A stretch of DNA of 12,407 nt, taken from NCBI GenBank assembly GCA_002699725.1, contig PACE01000020.1, positions 73,406 to 85,812 of the forward strand, given 5' to 3'. Shown here piece after piece: positions 1 to 6,963 of this stretch. Made by a program: the position numbers and the translations under genes. This stretch comes from Acidimicrobiaceae bacterium (lineage in GTDB: Bacteria > Actinomycetota > Acidimicrobiia > Acidimicrobiales > MedAcidi-G1). Position 1 is the first letter of the stretch. Each line of letters opens with the position of its first letter. Below the pieces are notes generated by a model. The model was not told the DNA's origin. It did not search any database and saw only the letters and a list, made by a program, of their open reading frames with translations.

Positions 1-828
1 AGCGGCCTGGTCGGGGCCGGTCAGCGGTCGGGCGGGCGCCAGGAGGCCCATCGCCACACCGGCGAGGGTGGCGTGGATGCCCGACTCGAACGTGGCATAC
101 CAGAGAATGAGGCCGAGCCCGACGTAGACCGGCGTGAACCACACCCTCAACTTGGTCAGCGCCCGCACGGCGACGAGGACTGCTAAGGCGAGGAACAGCC
201 ATTCGGTGGCGAGCTCGCCGGTGTAGAAGATGGCGATCACGACGATGGCGCCGATGTCGTCGACGATCGCAAGGGTCAGGAGGAACACCTTCAGCGGCGT
301 CGGAACGCGGCTCCCCAGCAGTGAAAGGACGCCGACGGCGAAGGCGATGTCGGTCGCCATGGGGATGCCCCATCCGGAGGAGGCATCGCCGCTCGAGTTG
401 AAGGCGAGGAAGATGAGTGCGGGCACGACCATGCCACCGAGTGCAGCCACGGCGGGGAGGAGCGCAGCCCGCCGCCCACGCAGCTCGCCCGCGACCAGCT
501 CCCGCTTGATCTCGAGGCCGACCACGAAGAAGAAGAGGACCATCAGGACGTCGTTCACGAAGTCGGCGAGCGTCAGCGGGTGACCATCGTGCTCGAGCGA
601 GAACCAGTCGCCCACCGAGAATTGGATCTCGGAGTGCCAGAAGTCCTGGTAGCCGGCCGACCAGGGGGAGTTGGCCCACGCCAGGGCGACGACCGCCGCT
701 ACGACGAGGACGATGCCACCGGCCGCCTCGATGCCGAGGAAGCGCAGCACCGGTCGCCCAATGACCCGGGCGAGCGGTCGATCGCTTCCGAGCCAGGTCA
801 GCGAAGTGGGTGGAGTGCGTCGGGCCAT
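1..828 (-). CDS. nhaA: Na+/H+ antiporter NhaA (3' end cut by window edge)
   Basis: Inner-membrane antiporter that exchanges Na+ (or Li+) for H+ for pH and sodium homeostasis. The 276 residues visible from the ATG at 828 carry the family hallmarks: a GLEIKREL motif at about residues 104-111, a MATDIAFAVGVLSLLGSRVP block at 157-176, and the paired aspartates in AIVDDIGAI (D190, D191). D160 matches E. coli D133, and D190/D191 match D163/D164, the ion-binding pair. Several hydrophobic helices are evident. Family members are usually about 390-430 residues, so roughly the last third lies left of the window. It is downstream of and co-directional with rsbV-rsbW, with a 70-nt gap that contains a hairpin, so co-transcription is uncertain. 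No good Shine-Dalgarno precedes the ATG. The start is chosen as the first ATG before the conserved region. Confidence 0.95.
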   Translation of the reverse strand, partial: MARRTPPTSLTWLGSDRPLARVIGRPVLRFLGIEAAGGIVLVVAAVVALAWANSPWSAGYQDFWHSEIQFSVGDWFSLEHDGHPLTLADFVNDVLMVLFFFVVGLEIKRELVAGELRGRRAALLPAVAALGGMVVPALIFLAFNSSGDASSGWGIPMATDIAFAVGVLSLLGSRVPTPLKVFLLTLAIVDDIGAIVVIAIFYTGELATEWLFLALAVLVAVRALTKLRVWFTPVYVGLGLILWYATFESGIHATLAGVAMGLLAPARPLTGPDQAA

Positions 829-863
829 AGTTGATTCGGGTCGTCTTGGGGTGGTGAGCGTCG

Positions 864-893
864 GGCACCGTAGTGGTCGTGGCGCGCGGTGCC
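864..893 (-). terminator. Possible hairpin between rsbW-like gene and nhaA
   Basis: GGCACCG (864-870) and CGGTGCC (887-893) form a 7-bp inverted repeat with a 16-nt loop just after the rsbW-like stop. A competing 5-bp hairpin GTGGC (879-883)/GCCAC (891-895) overlaps the right arm. There is no T tract. It could be an actinobacterial-style terminator or merely a processing structure. A TANNNT hexamer reading TACGGT on the minus strand (867-872) lies in the left arm and could instead serve nhaA. Confidence 0.35.
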
Positions 894-898
894 ACCGA

Positions 899-1345
899 TC
901 AGGTCTCGTCCCCGGTGGCGAGGAAGCGGACGACGAGGCGCACGACGGTGCCGTCGACGCTCGTCTCGATGGTGGTCTCGTCGGCCAGCCGGCGCATCAG
1001 CGAGATGCCCAGGCCCGACTCGTGCTCGAGGCGTTTCGGCGATTCGGCGGCGGGAAGGGAGCGGACCTCGTCGGGATCGAAGCCGGCGCCACGGTCGTTC
1101 ACCTCAATCTCGATCTGCTCGGCCGCCAGGTTGCAACGAACCACGATCCGGTCCTCGACCCCCGCAGCGGCCTGGGCATAGATGGCGTTGGTCGCCGCCT
1201 CCGAGACCACCAGGCGGAGGTCGGCGATCCGTTCGGCGTCGAGGCTGGAATCGACCGCCGCCGCCTCGCCGACCACGGTGCGAACCAACTGGAGGTACTC
1301 CGCCCGTGCGGGGATCAGGAGTTCGACGATGCCCTTCGCCGTCAC
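899..1345 (-). CDS. RsbW-like anti-sigma factor / serine kinase (HATPase_c_2)
   Basis: A 148-residue GHKL-fold protein of the RsbW/SpoIIAB class. Such proteins bind a sigma factor or another partner and phosphorylate their STAS antagonist. The N box is SEAATNAI (48-55, with E49 and N53), the G1 box VNDRGAGFDP (82-91), and the G2 region ESGLGISLMRRLADE (109-123). Length and layout fit single-domain anti-sigma factors. The start is GTG at 1345 because it overlaps the stop of the upstream STAS gene in a GTGA arrangement (1342-1345), which implies translational coupling. The frame stays open upstream to 1786, but that part only shadows the STAS gene. The partner sigma factor is not evident: the one in this window is a principal-type group 2 factor, whereas RsbW proteins usually act on group 3 factors. 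Confidence 0.88.
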   Translation of the reverse strand: MTAKGIVELLIPARAEYLQLVRTVVGEAAAVDSSLDAERIADLRLVVSEAATNAIYAQAAAGVEDRIVVRCNLAAEQIEIEVNDRGAGFDPDEVRSLPAAESPKRLEHESGLGISLMRRLADETTIETSVDGTVVRLVVRFLATGDET

Positions 1346-1683
1346 GCCGACGCACCCACCGCAGCGTCCACTGACCCGTGCAACTCGAACACCCGGTCCA
1401 GGTCGCACATCTCGAAGACCCGCTGGAGCCTGGGTTCCGGGCACACCAGGACCAGTTCGCCATCGTGGCTCCGGACCCGACGCAGGGCGCCGATCACCGC
1501 TCCCAGGCCGGTGGAGTCGATGAAGTCGACGGCGGCAAGGTCGAGCACGAGCCGGGCGTCGCCGGCGGCAACCAATTGCGCCACCTCCTGGTGGAGTCTG
1601 GGGGCACCGGCCATGTCGAGGTCGCCTCGGAGCACCAGAACGGTCCATGGATTCCGCGAGATGCGATGGAACTCGAGGTGCAC
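1342..1683 (-). CDS. RsbV-like STAS-domain anti-sigma factor antagonist
   Basis: A 113-residue STAS protein of the RsbV/SpoIIAA type. Unphosphorylated, these bind the RsbW-type kinase and release its sigma factor. The hallmark is VDFIDSTGLGAVIGAL (52-67); S57 in DSTGLG is the expected phosphorylation site. An early RGDLDMAGAPRL segment (19-30) matches the second conserved block. The GTG start at 1683 is supported by a Shine-Dalgarno GGAGGG six bases upstream. It overlaps the RsbW-like gene by 4 nt, forming a classic antagonist/kinase pair. A TAGCGT hexamer at 1726-1731 may be its -10 element. Confidence 0.9.
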   Translation of the reverse strand: MHLEFHRISRNPWTVLVLRGDLDMAGAPRLHQEVAQLVAAGDARLVLDLAAVDFIDSTGLGAVIGALRRVRSHDGELVLVCPEPRLQRVFEMCDLDRVFELHGSVDAAVGASA

Positions 1684-1689
1684 GTGGAT

Positions 1690-1695
1690 CCCTCC
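1690..1695 (-). promoter_or_regulatory. Shine-Dalgarno for the RsbV-like gene
   Basis: GGAGGG on the minus strand, 6 nt before the GTG at 1683. It fixes the start of this gene and separates it from the genes here that look leaderless. Confidence 0.7.
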
Positions 1696-1725
1696 GCCTC
1701 GGTGCTGGCACGATGGTCGAGGCCC

Positions 1726-1731
1726 ACGCTA
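1726..1731 (-). promoter_or_regulatory. Candidate -10 element for rsbV-rsbW
   Basis: TAGCGT on the minus strand, about 43 nt upstream of the GTG. The same hexamer precedes selC and the sigma factor gene in this window. No recognisable -35 element accompanies it. Confidence 0.4.
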
Positions 1732-1773
1732 CCGAACGGGTACTCCCGCCCGAGGCCACACCCGGCGTCCTTC

Positions 1774-1779
1774 TAGGCT
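1774..1779 (+). promoter_or_regulatory. Candidate -10 element giving a leaderless HAD phosphatase mRNA
   Basis: TAGGCT is followed by 7 nt and then the ATG at 1787, so transcription would start at or next to the A of the start codon. No Shine-Dalgarno is present, which agrees with leaderless initiation. Confidence 0.5.
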
Positions 1780-1786
1780 CGCCCAC

Positions 1787-2614
1787 ATGGAAGCTGCCTT
1801 CTTCGACCTGGACCGGACGGTCATCGCCCGTGCATCGTTGGCGGCCTACGGCCCCGTGCTGCGTAAGGAGGGCTACCTCAGCGTGCCGATGGCCCTCCGG
1901 GCTGCCTGGGGACAGGTCGTGTACCGCTTCTTCGGTGCCGACGACGAGTCGATCGACCGGGCACGTCGCACGGCCCTGCGCCTGGCAGCCGGCTGGGAGC
2001 AGGACGGGCTACGAAGGATCGCACGCGACCACCTGGCGGAGGTCATCGAGCCGATCGTCTACGACGAGGCGCTCGAACTCATCGACCAGCACCGGGAAGA
2101 GGGCCGACTGGTCGTCCTCGTCTCAGCTGCACCCGTCGAGATCGTCGAGCCACTCGCCACCCACCTCGGCATCGACGAGTTCGTGGCCACCACGCCGGAG
2201 GTCGACCCGGAGGGCCGCTACACCGGCGAGGTCGAATTCTCGGCACACGGCGAAGGCAAGGCCGAGGCGATGTCCCGGCTGGCCGAGGACCGTGGCCTCG
2301 ACCTTGGGGCGTCGTGGGCCTATTCGGACTCGGTGAGCGACCTGCCCATGCTCGAGGCGGTCGGCAACCCGGTGGTCGTAAACCCTGACCGGCAACTGCG
2401 TCGCCTCGCCGAGGATCGTGGATGGCCTGTACTCGAGTTCGACCGACCCGTGGCTCTCGGCGACCGCATCCCGCTGGATCGCAGGTGGGGAGCGGTCACT
2501 GCCCTGACGCTCATGCTCGCGCTGGCAGTGTGGGCCGGCGTTCGCCGCACCCGCCGGGGGTCCCGGGTCATGGACGCCGGGGACTCCGGAATCAGATCGA
2601 GCGGACCTTCTTGA
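1787..2614 (+). CDS. HAD-IB family phosphatase (SerB-like) with C-terminal membrane segment
   Basis: A 275-residue haloacid-dehalogenase-type phosphatase of subfamily IB (phosphoserine-phosphatase-like). Motif I is FFDLDRTVI (D7 nucleophile, D9 acid/base), motif II is LVSAAP (S113), the motif III lysine is K158 in GEGKAEA, and motif IV is YSDSVSDLPMLEAVGNP (179-195; D181, D185). The cap lies between motifs I and II. Actinobacterial relatives are often labelled phosphoserine phosphatase or simply HAD-IB hydrolase; the real substrate is not readable from sequence. After the catalytic domain, a hydrophobic stretch (about 235-252) followed by RRTRRG suggests a single C-terminal membrane anchor, with the enzyme on the cytoplasmic side. 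The ATG at 1787 begins just before motif I. The 3' end overlaps a convergent small gene by 23 nt. Confidence 0.9.
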   Translation: MEAAFFDLDRTVIARASLAAYGPVLRKEGYLSVPMALRAAWGQVVYRFFGADDESIDRARRTALRLAAGWEQDGLRRIARDHLAEVIEPIVYDEALELIDQHREEGRLVVLVSAAPVEIVEPLATHLGIDEFVATTPEVDPEGRYTGEVEFSAHGEGKAEAMSRLAEDRGLDLGASWAYSDSVSDLPMLEAVGNPVVVNPDRQLRRLAEDRGWPVLEFDRPVALGDRIPLDRRWGAVTALTLMLALAVWAGVRRTRRGSRVMDAGDSGIRSSGPS

Positions 2615-2675
2615 CCGCCACGACGATCAGGGCTCCGAGAACGGTCAGCATCAGTAGTTTCTTCACGGTGGCCAT
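2592..2675 (-). CDS. 27-residue single-pass membrane peptide (hypothetical)
   Basis: A short frame from ATG 2675 to TGA 2592 encodes a peptide with lysines at 5-6, a hydrophobic core (about 7-21), and a basic KKVRSI tail. This K-K / hydrophobic / K-K-V-R layout resembles tiny actinobacterial membrane peptides such as the DLW-39 type, but the DLW motif is absent, so I assign no family. Its end overlaps the 3' end of the HAD phosphatase gene on the other strand by 23 nt. It is divergent from selC with a 70-nt spacer. There is no clear ribosome binding site. Support is the clean membrane-peptide composition in a GC-rich background where random frames would be alanine/arginine-rich. Confidence 0.5.
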   Translation of the reverse strand: MATVKKLLMLTVLGALIVVAVKKVRSI

Positions 2676-2732
2676 GATACGCAGCACGGTCGGGACGCGC
2701 ACCGGCGGGGAGTGAGGGAAGCGTCGGCGGGT

Positions 2733-2738
2733 TAGCGT
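2733..2738 (+). promoter_or_regulatory. Candidate -10 element for selC
   Basis: TAGCGT lies 7 nt before G2746, the first base of the mature tRNA. If used, transcription would begin at or next to the mature 5' end. No convincing -35 element is visible upstream. Confidence 0.4.
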
Positions 2739-2745
2739 CGGTCCC

Positions 2746-2841
2746 GGAGGTGTCTGAGTACCTGGTGGGCTCCCCCGCCTTCAAAGCGGGTGGGACGGGC
2801 GATCCCCGTCCGGCGGGTTCGATTCCCGTCCACCTCCGCCA
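2746..2841 (+). tRNA. selC: tRNA-Sec (UCA anticodon)
   Basis: A selenocysteine tRNA gene of 96 nt with encoded CCA (2839-2841), against 95 nt in E. coli. The anticodon stem CCCGC (2774-2778)/GCGGG (2786-2790) encloses loop CTTCAAA with TCA at 2781-2783, which reads UGA. The D arm is extended, 2756-2761 with 2767-2772, and has one A-G mismatch. The long variable arm is a perfect 7-bp hairpin, GGACGGG (2793-2799)/CCCGTCC (2805-2811). The T loop is TTCGATT (2818-2824). The acceptor stem GGAGGTG/CACCTCC has 7 clear pairs; the eighth bacterial position would be a T2753-C2830 mismatch, whereas G2812-C2830 can extend the T stem to 6 pairs, keeping the 13-bp coaxial stack. No selA, selB or selD is in the window. 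Confidence 0.95.
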
Positions 2842-2844
2842 ATC

Positions 2845-2863
2845 CGGCCCCGACGGGGGGCCG
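2845..2863. terminator. Bidirectional hairpin between selC and the sigma factor gene
   Basis: CGGCCCC (2845-2851) and GGGGCCG (2857-2863) form a perfect 7-bp stem with loop GACGG, starting 4 nt after the tRNA CCA end and 22 nt from the convergent sigma gene stop. It can serve both transcripts. There is no strong T tract. Confidence 0.6.
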
Positions 2864-2885
2864 ACCGGTCGATGCTTCCGACAGC

Positions 2886-3824
<939 letters not shown>

Positions 3825-3830
3825 TCTCCG

Positions 3831-3838
3831 CCTCCTCC
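3831..3838 (-). promoter_or_regulatory. Strong Shine-Dalgarno for the sigma factor gene
   Basis: GGAGGAGG, 6 nt before the TTG start at 3824. A strong site paired with a weak start codon supports TTG as the true start. Confidence 0.8.
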
Positions 3839-3962
3839 GTTGTCGGAAGGCCCCCTTGCGGTGGCCCCCTCCATTGCCTCCCCGAGACGCTCACCGGATC
3901 CCTCGACGTCCTCTCGGACTTACCTCAGGCCACTCCGGCGTCGCCCTCACCGTTCATCGGCC

Positions 3963-3990
3963 ACGCTATCGACGGCCCTGCCGACCACAA
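3963..3990 (-). promoter_or_regulatory. Candidate promoter for the sigma factor gene
   Basis: On the minus strand, TTGTGG (3985-3990) is followed by a 16-nt spacer and TAGCGT (3963-3968). This would give a leader of about 130 nt before the TTG. The rest of the 228-nt gap between nadE and this gene (3825-4052) contains no further gene that I can support. Confidence 0.4.
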
Positions 3991-3998
3991 CTCGCGAG

Positions 3999-4014
3999 CG
4001 TGACCTCCGTCACG
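3999..4014. promoter_or_regulatory. CRP-like palindrome upstream of the sigma factor gene
   Basis: CGTGAC-CTCC-GTCACG is a perfect 6-bp inverted repeat and contains the core GTGA-n6-TCAC known for CRP/GlxR-family regulators. Its centre lies about 50 bp upstream of the inferred transcription start. It could also act as a short second hairpin behind nadE. Confidence 0.4.
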
Positions 4015-4039
4015 ATTCCGCGCAGTTCCGGTTCGGGCG

Positions 4040-4066
4040 GCTACCGGGACGATCAGCCCCGGTAGC
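4040..4066 (-). terminator. Hairpin straddling the nadE stop codon
   Basis: GCTACCGGG (4040-4048) and CCCGGTAGC (4058-4066) are perfect 9-bp complements around a 9-nt loop that contains the nadE stop codon (4053-4055). It probably ends or stabilises the nadE transcript; no T tract follows. Confidence 0.5.
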
Positions 4067-5744
4067 GGTTCACGACAGGCAGCCGCCGGTCCCGGCCGAA
4101 CCCCTTGCGCGTGACCCGGGCACCGTGCGGCGTCTGGCGACGCTTGTACTCGGCACCGTCGACCAGGCGCACGACCCGGTCGACCAACTCGGCGTCGAAA
4201 CCATCGGCCACGAGCTCGGCCCTGGTGCGATCACCCTCGATGTAGGCCTCGAGCAACGGGTCGAGCACGTCGTAGGGCGGCAGGCTCTGGTCGTCGCGCT
4301 GGTCGGGCCGCAACTCGGCCGACGGCGGCTTGGAGAGGATCGAGTCGGGGATCACCGGCCCCCCGCCGTAGAGCACCGCCTGCACGTTGCGCCAGCGACA
4401 CAGGTCGTACACCGTCGTCTTGTAGACGTCCTTGATGGAGGCGTAGGCACCGGCGGTATCGCCGTAGAGGGTCGAGTAGCCGACAGCCGACTCGCTCTTG
4501 TTGCCCGTGACCAGGACCAGCCAGCCGTGGGCATTCGAGAGCGCCATCAGCAACACGCCCCGGATGCGAGCCTGCAGGTTCTCGTCCACCAGTCCGTCTC
4601 CCAGGTCGCCAAGCGACGCATCGAGAATGCCGCGCAACGCCACATGGGCATCCTCGATGGGGATGGTCCGGCCGTCGAGTCCCTGTTCGGCGATGAGCGA
4701 CTCGGCGTCGGAGACTGAGTGGTCGCTCGAGTACCGGGACGGCATGAGCACGGCGTGGACGTGGTCGGGACCGAGGGCGTCGGCGGCGATCGTGGCGACG
4801 AGTGCGGAGTCGACGCCGCCGGACAGGCCGATACAGATGTCGGTGAAACCGCTCTTGACGACATAGTCGCGGGTGGCGGTGACGAGTGCGCCGTACAGCT
4901 CGGCCATCGGCTCGAGGGGCGGAATCGGCGGTGGCACCGCATGGTCGGCACGGTCAACCGCCCCGGAAACCTCCACGACCGGGAGACCGGCTTCTGAAGC
5001 CGGCACCTCGGGGACGTCGATGTCGACGACCACGACCGCCTCGTCAAACCGGGGCGCCCGGGCCACGATGGCGCCCGACGGGTCGGCCACCATCGACCCC
5101 CCGTCGAAGACGAGCTCATCCTGGCCGCCCACCAGGTTCACGTACACGAGGGGGCGGCCGGAGGAGGTGGCGGTGGCAACGACGGTGGCCTCCCGTTCGG
5201 CCAACTTGCCCTGGTGGTACGGCGAGCCGTTGATCGTCACCAGAAGTTCGGCGCCACCCTCGAGCAGCCGGTCGACCGATCCGTCGGCCACCCAGAGGTC
5301 CTCGCAGACGGCCACACCGACGCGGACGCCGCCGATCCGGTACAGCTCCTGCGGCTCGGTTCCGGCCCGGAAGTGTCGGGCCTCGTCGAACACGCTGTAG
5401 TTGGGGAGTTGGCGCTTGTGGTACACGCCGGCCACGGAGCCGTGGCGGCAGACAGCGACGGCGTTGTGGACGCTGCCGTCCGGCCCGGGGTCGGCGAATC
5501 CGAGCACCAGGGCGCACCCGCCGCTCTCGGCGGCCAGCGTCTCCATGGCGGCACGGCTGTCGGCCACGAACCGCTGCTTGAGCACGAGGTCCTCGAGCGG
5601 GTAGCCGGTGAGCACCATCTCCGGGAAGACCGCCACGTCACAGCCGGCGACCTCGCCCAGGGCGGAGCGGACGCGCGCCACGTTGCCGTCGAGATCTCCG
5701 ACGACGCTGTTCACCTGGACCAGCGCGACCCGCAGACGGTTCAT
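4053..5744 (-). CDS. nadE: Glutamine-dependent NAD+ synthetase
   Basis: A cytoplasmic 563-residue enzyme that converts nicotinate adenine dinucleotide to NAD+, using ATP and ammonia freed from glutamine. The N-terminal carbon-nitrogen hydrolase domain (about 1-260) shows the catalytic triad: E42 in VFPEMVLTGYP, K110 in YHKRQLPNY, and C147 in AVCEDLWV. The synthetase domain begins near 285 and has the pyrophosphate-binding SGGVDS loop (308-313), LVTGNKSE (411-418), and STLYGDTAGAYA (424-435). The ATG at 5744 opens directly onto RLRVALVQVNSVVGD; a longer frame to 5795 would run into the glnII terminator and is rejected. A TACGCT hexamer 6 nt before the ATG suggests a leaderless mRNA. The gene follows glnII, whose product glutamine is its substrate. 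Confidence 0.96.
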   Translation of the reverse strand: MNRLRVALVQVNSVVGDLDGNVARVRSALGEVAGCDVAVFPEMVLTGYPLEDLVLKQRFVADSRAAMETLAAESGGCALVLGFADPGPDGSVHNAVAVCRHGSVAGVYHKRQLPNYSVFDEARHFRAGTEPQELYRIGGVRVGVAVCEDLWVADGSVDRLLEGGAELLVTINGSPYHQGKLAEREATVVATATSSGRPLVYVNLVGGQDELVFDGGSMVADPSGAIVARAPRFDEAVVVVDIDVPEVPASEAGLPVVEVSGAVDRADHAVPPPIPPLEPMAELYGALVTATRDYVVKSGFTDICIGLSGGVDSALVATIAADALGPDHVHAVLMPSRYSSDHSVSDAESLIAEQGLDGRTIPIEDAHVALRGILDASLGDLGDGLVDENLQARIRGVLLMALSNAHGWLVLVTGNKSESAVGYSTLYGDTAGAYASIKDVYKTTVYDLCRWRNVQAVLYGGGPVIPDSILSKPPSAELRPDQRDDQSLPPYDVLDPLLEAYIEGDRTRAELVADGFDAELVDRVVRLVDGAEYKRRQTPHGARVTRKGFGRDRRLPVVNRYRG

Positions 5745-5750
5745 GGAGGG

Positions 5751-5756
5751 AGCGTA
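5751..5756 (-). promoter_or_regulatory. Candidate -10 element giving a leaderless nadE mRNA
   Basis: TACGCT on the minus strand is followed by 6 nt and the nadE ATG. It lies between the glnII terminator hairpin and nadE, so nadE would have its own transcript. Confidence 0.5.
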
Positions 5757-5789
5757 CCGACGGGGTCCCCGGCCAGCCGTGCCCGGACG

Positions 5790-5825
5790 CGTCACGGCCC
5801 CGGGGCGGACCCCGGGGCCGTGACG
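5790..5825 (-). terminator. Strong 16-bp hairpin terminator after glnII
   Basis: Positions 5790-5805 and 5810-5825 are perfect 16-bp complements (CGTCACGGCCCCGGGG arm) with the tetraloop CGGA. It begins 16 nt past the glnII stop. No U tract follows, as is common for actinobacterial terminators. Confidence 0.85.
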
Positions 5826-5841
5826 TCTCTCAACGAGGCGC

Positions 5842-6855
5842 CTAGACGAGGGCCTCGCAGCAGGTGTTGGTGATCAGCCGGGTGACCACGTACGGGTCCA
5901 TGTTGGCGTTCGGGCGACGGTCCTCGATATAGCCCTTGCCCTCGAGGTGGACCTGCCAGGGGATGCGCACCGAGGCGCCGCGGTCGGAGACGCCGTAGTT
6001 GTATTGATCGAAGCGCTGGGTCTCGTGCTCGCCGGTGAGGCGCTCCTCGGTGCCCAGCCCGTAGCCGGCGAGGTGTTCCTCGATCTTGCCCTCGCCTCCC
6101 AACGACTCACAGGCAGCGATCACCGCGTCATAGCCCTCTCGCATCGCGTTGGTCGAGAAGTTGGTGTGGGCACCTGCACCATTCCAGTCGCCCTTCATGG
6201 GCTTGGCGCTGAGCGTGGCGTCGACCTGGTAGTTCTCGGCGATGCGGTAGAGGAGGTAGCGGGCAACCCAGAGGTGGTCACTGACCGCAACCGGGTCGAT
6301 TGGGCCGATCTGGAACTCCCACTGGCCGAGCATGACCTCGGCGTTGGTACCCGAAATGCTCAGCTCGGCCTCGATGCACGCCTGGGTGTGGTCCTCGACG
6401 ATGTCGCGGCCGGCGATCTCGATGGCGCCGACGCCGCAGTAGTAGGGCCCCTGCGGGGCGGGGTAACCCTCGATCGGCCAGCCCAGCGGACGGTTCTCCT
6501 TGAAGAACGTGTACTCCTGCTCGATGCCGAACCAGGGCTCCTGATCGGCGTACTTCTCGTAGGTCTCGACGCAGGCGGCACGGGTATTCGTCGGATGCGG
6601 CGTCATGTTGCCGTCCGGAAGACAGACGTCGGCCAGCACGAGGACGTCTTCTCCACCGCGGATCGGATCGGGGCAAGTGAACACCGGGCGCAGCACGCAG
6701 TCGGAATTTTCGCCCGGGGCCTGGTTCGTACTCGAGCCGTCGAATCCCCAGATCGGGAACTCGGTCGTGCCGGCGTCGATGATCTTGGTCTTCGAGCGGA
6801 CGTACGGCAGGGGCTTCGTGCCGTCGATCCAGATGTATTCGGCCCTGATCGCCAT
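5842..6855 (-). CDS. glnII: Glutamine synthetase type II (GSII)
   Basis: ATP-dependent glutamine synthetase (glutamate + NH3) of the eukaryote-like GSII class, also known from Streptomyces, Frankia and rhizobia. The 337 residues match the family's short length. Markers: GFDGSSTNQAPGENSDC (37-53), the metal-binding block WFGIEQEYTFF (108-118; E112, E114), GDWNGAGAHTNFST (222-235), RGASVRIP (292-299), and the C-terminal YIEDRRPNANMDPY (309-322). The ATG at 6855 opens the conserved N-terminus; GGAGA (6865-6869) lies 9 nt upstream. It is divergent from glnA2-glnR across a region with GlnR-like half-sites and is followed by a strong terminator. GSII enzymes are not adenylylated, so control is likely transcriptional. 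A candidate -10 is CATCGT (minus strand, 6947-6952), close to the half-site array. Confidence 0.96.
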   Translation of the reverse strand: MAIRAEYIWIDGTKPLPYVRSKTKIIDAGTTEFPIWGFDGSSTNQAPGENSDCVLRPVFTCPDPIRGGEDVLVLADVCLPDGNMTPHPTNTRAACVETYEKYADQEPWFGIEQEYTFFKENRPLGWPIEGYPAPQGPYYCGVGAIEIAGRDIVEDHTQACIEAELSISGTNAEVMLGQWEFQIGPIDPVAVSDHLWVARYLLYRIAENYQVDATLSAKPMKGDWNGAGAHTNFSTNAMREGYDAVIAACESLGGEGKIEEHLAGYGLGTEERLTGEHETQRFDQYNYGVSDRGASVRIPWQVHLEGKGYIEDRRPNANMDPYVVTRLITNTCCEALV

Positions 6856-6864
6856 TGGTGTCAA

Positions 6865-6869
6865 TCTCC
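6865..6869 (-). promoter_or_regulatory. Shine-Dalgarno for glnII
   Basis: GGAGA on the minus strand, 9 nt before the ATG at 6855, within a leader that would be roughly 80 nt long if the CATCGT hexamer at 6947-6952 is the -10. Confidence 0.5.
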
Positions 6870-6963
6870 AGTTCGGGGATGCGGCAAACGACTTGAGCGT
6901 CCGCTGCGTCGATTTCGGGCCCGGAGGGTTCACCGGGACCGGACACACGATGCCACATCGGCA

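Noticed and set aside
671-1786. Long plus-strand frame continuing upstream of the HAD phosphatase start
   Set aside because: It is antisense to rsbV and rsbW, is Arg/Ser/Pro-rich, and HAD motif I begins right after the ATG at 1787.
2746-2841. tRNA-Leu or tRNA-Ser, which also have long variable arms
   Set aside because: The anticodon is TCA in loop CTTCAAA, with a 6-bp D stem and a 13-bp acceptor/T stack, which fit tRNA-Sec only.
5745-5795. Upstream start for nadE at 5795
   Set aside because: The extension runs into the terminator hairpin and is Gly/Arg/Pro-rich; the conserved N-terminus starts at 5744.
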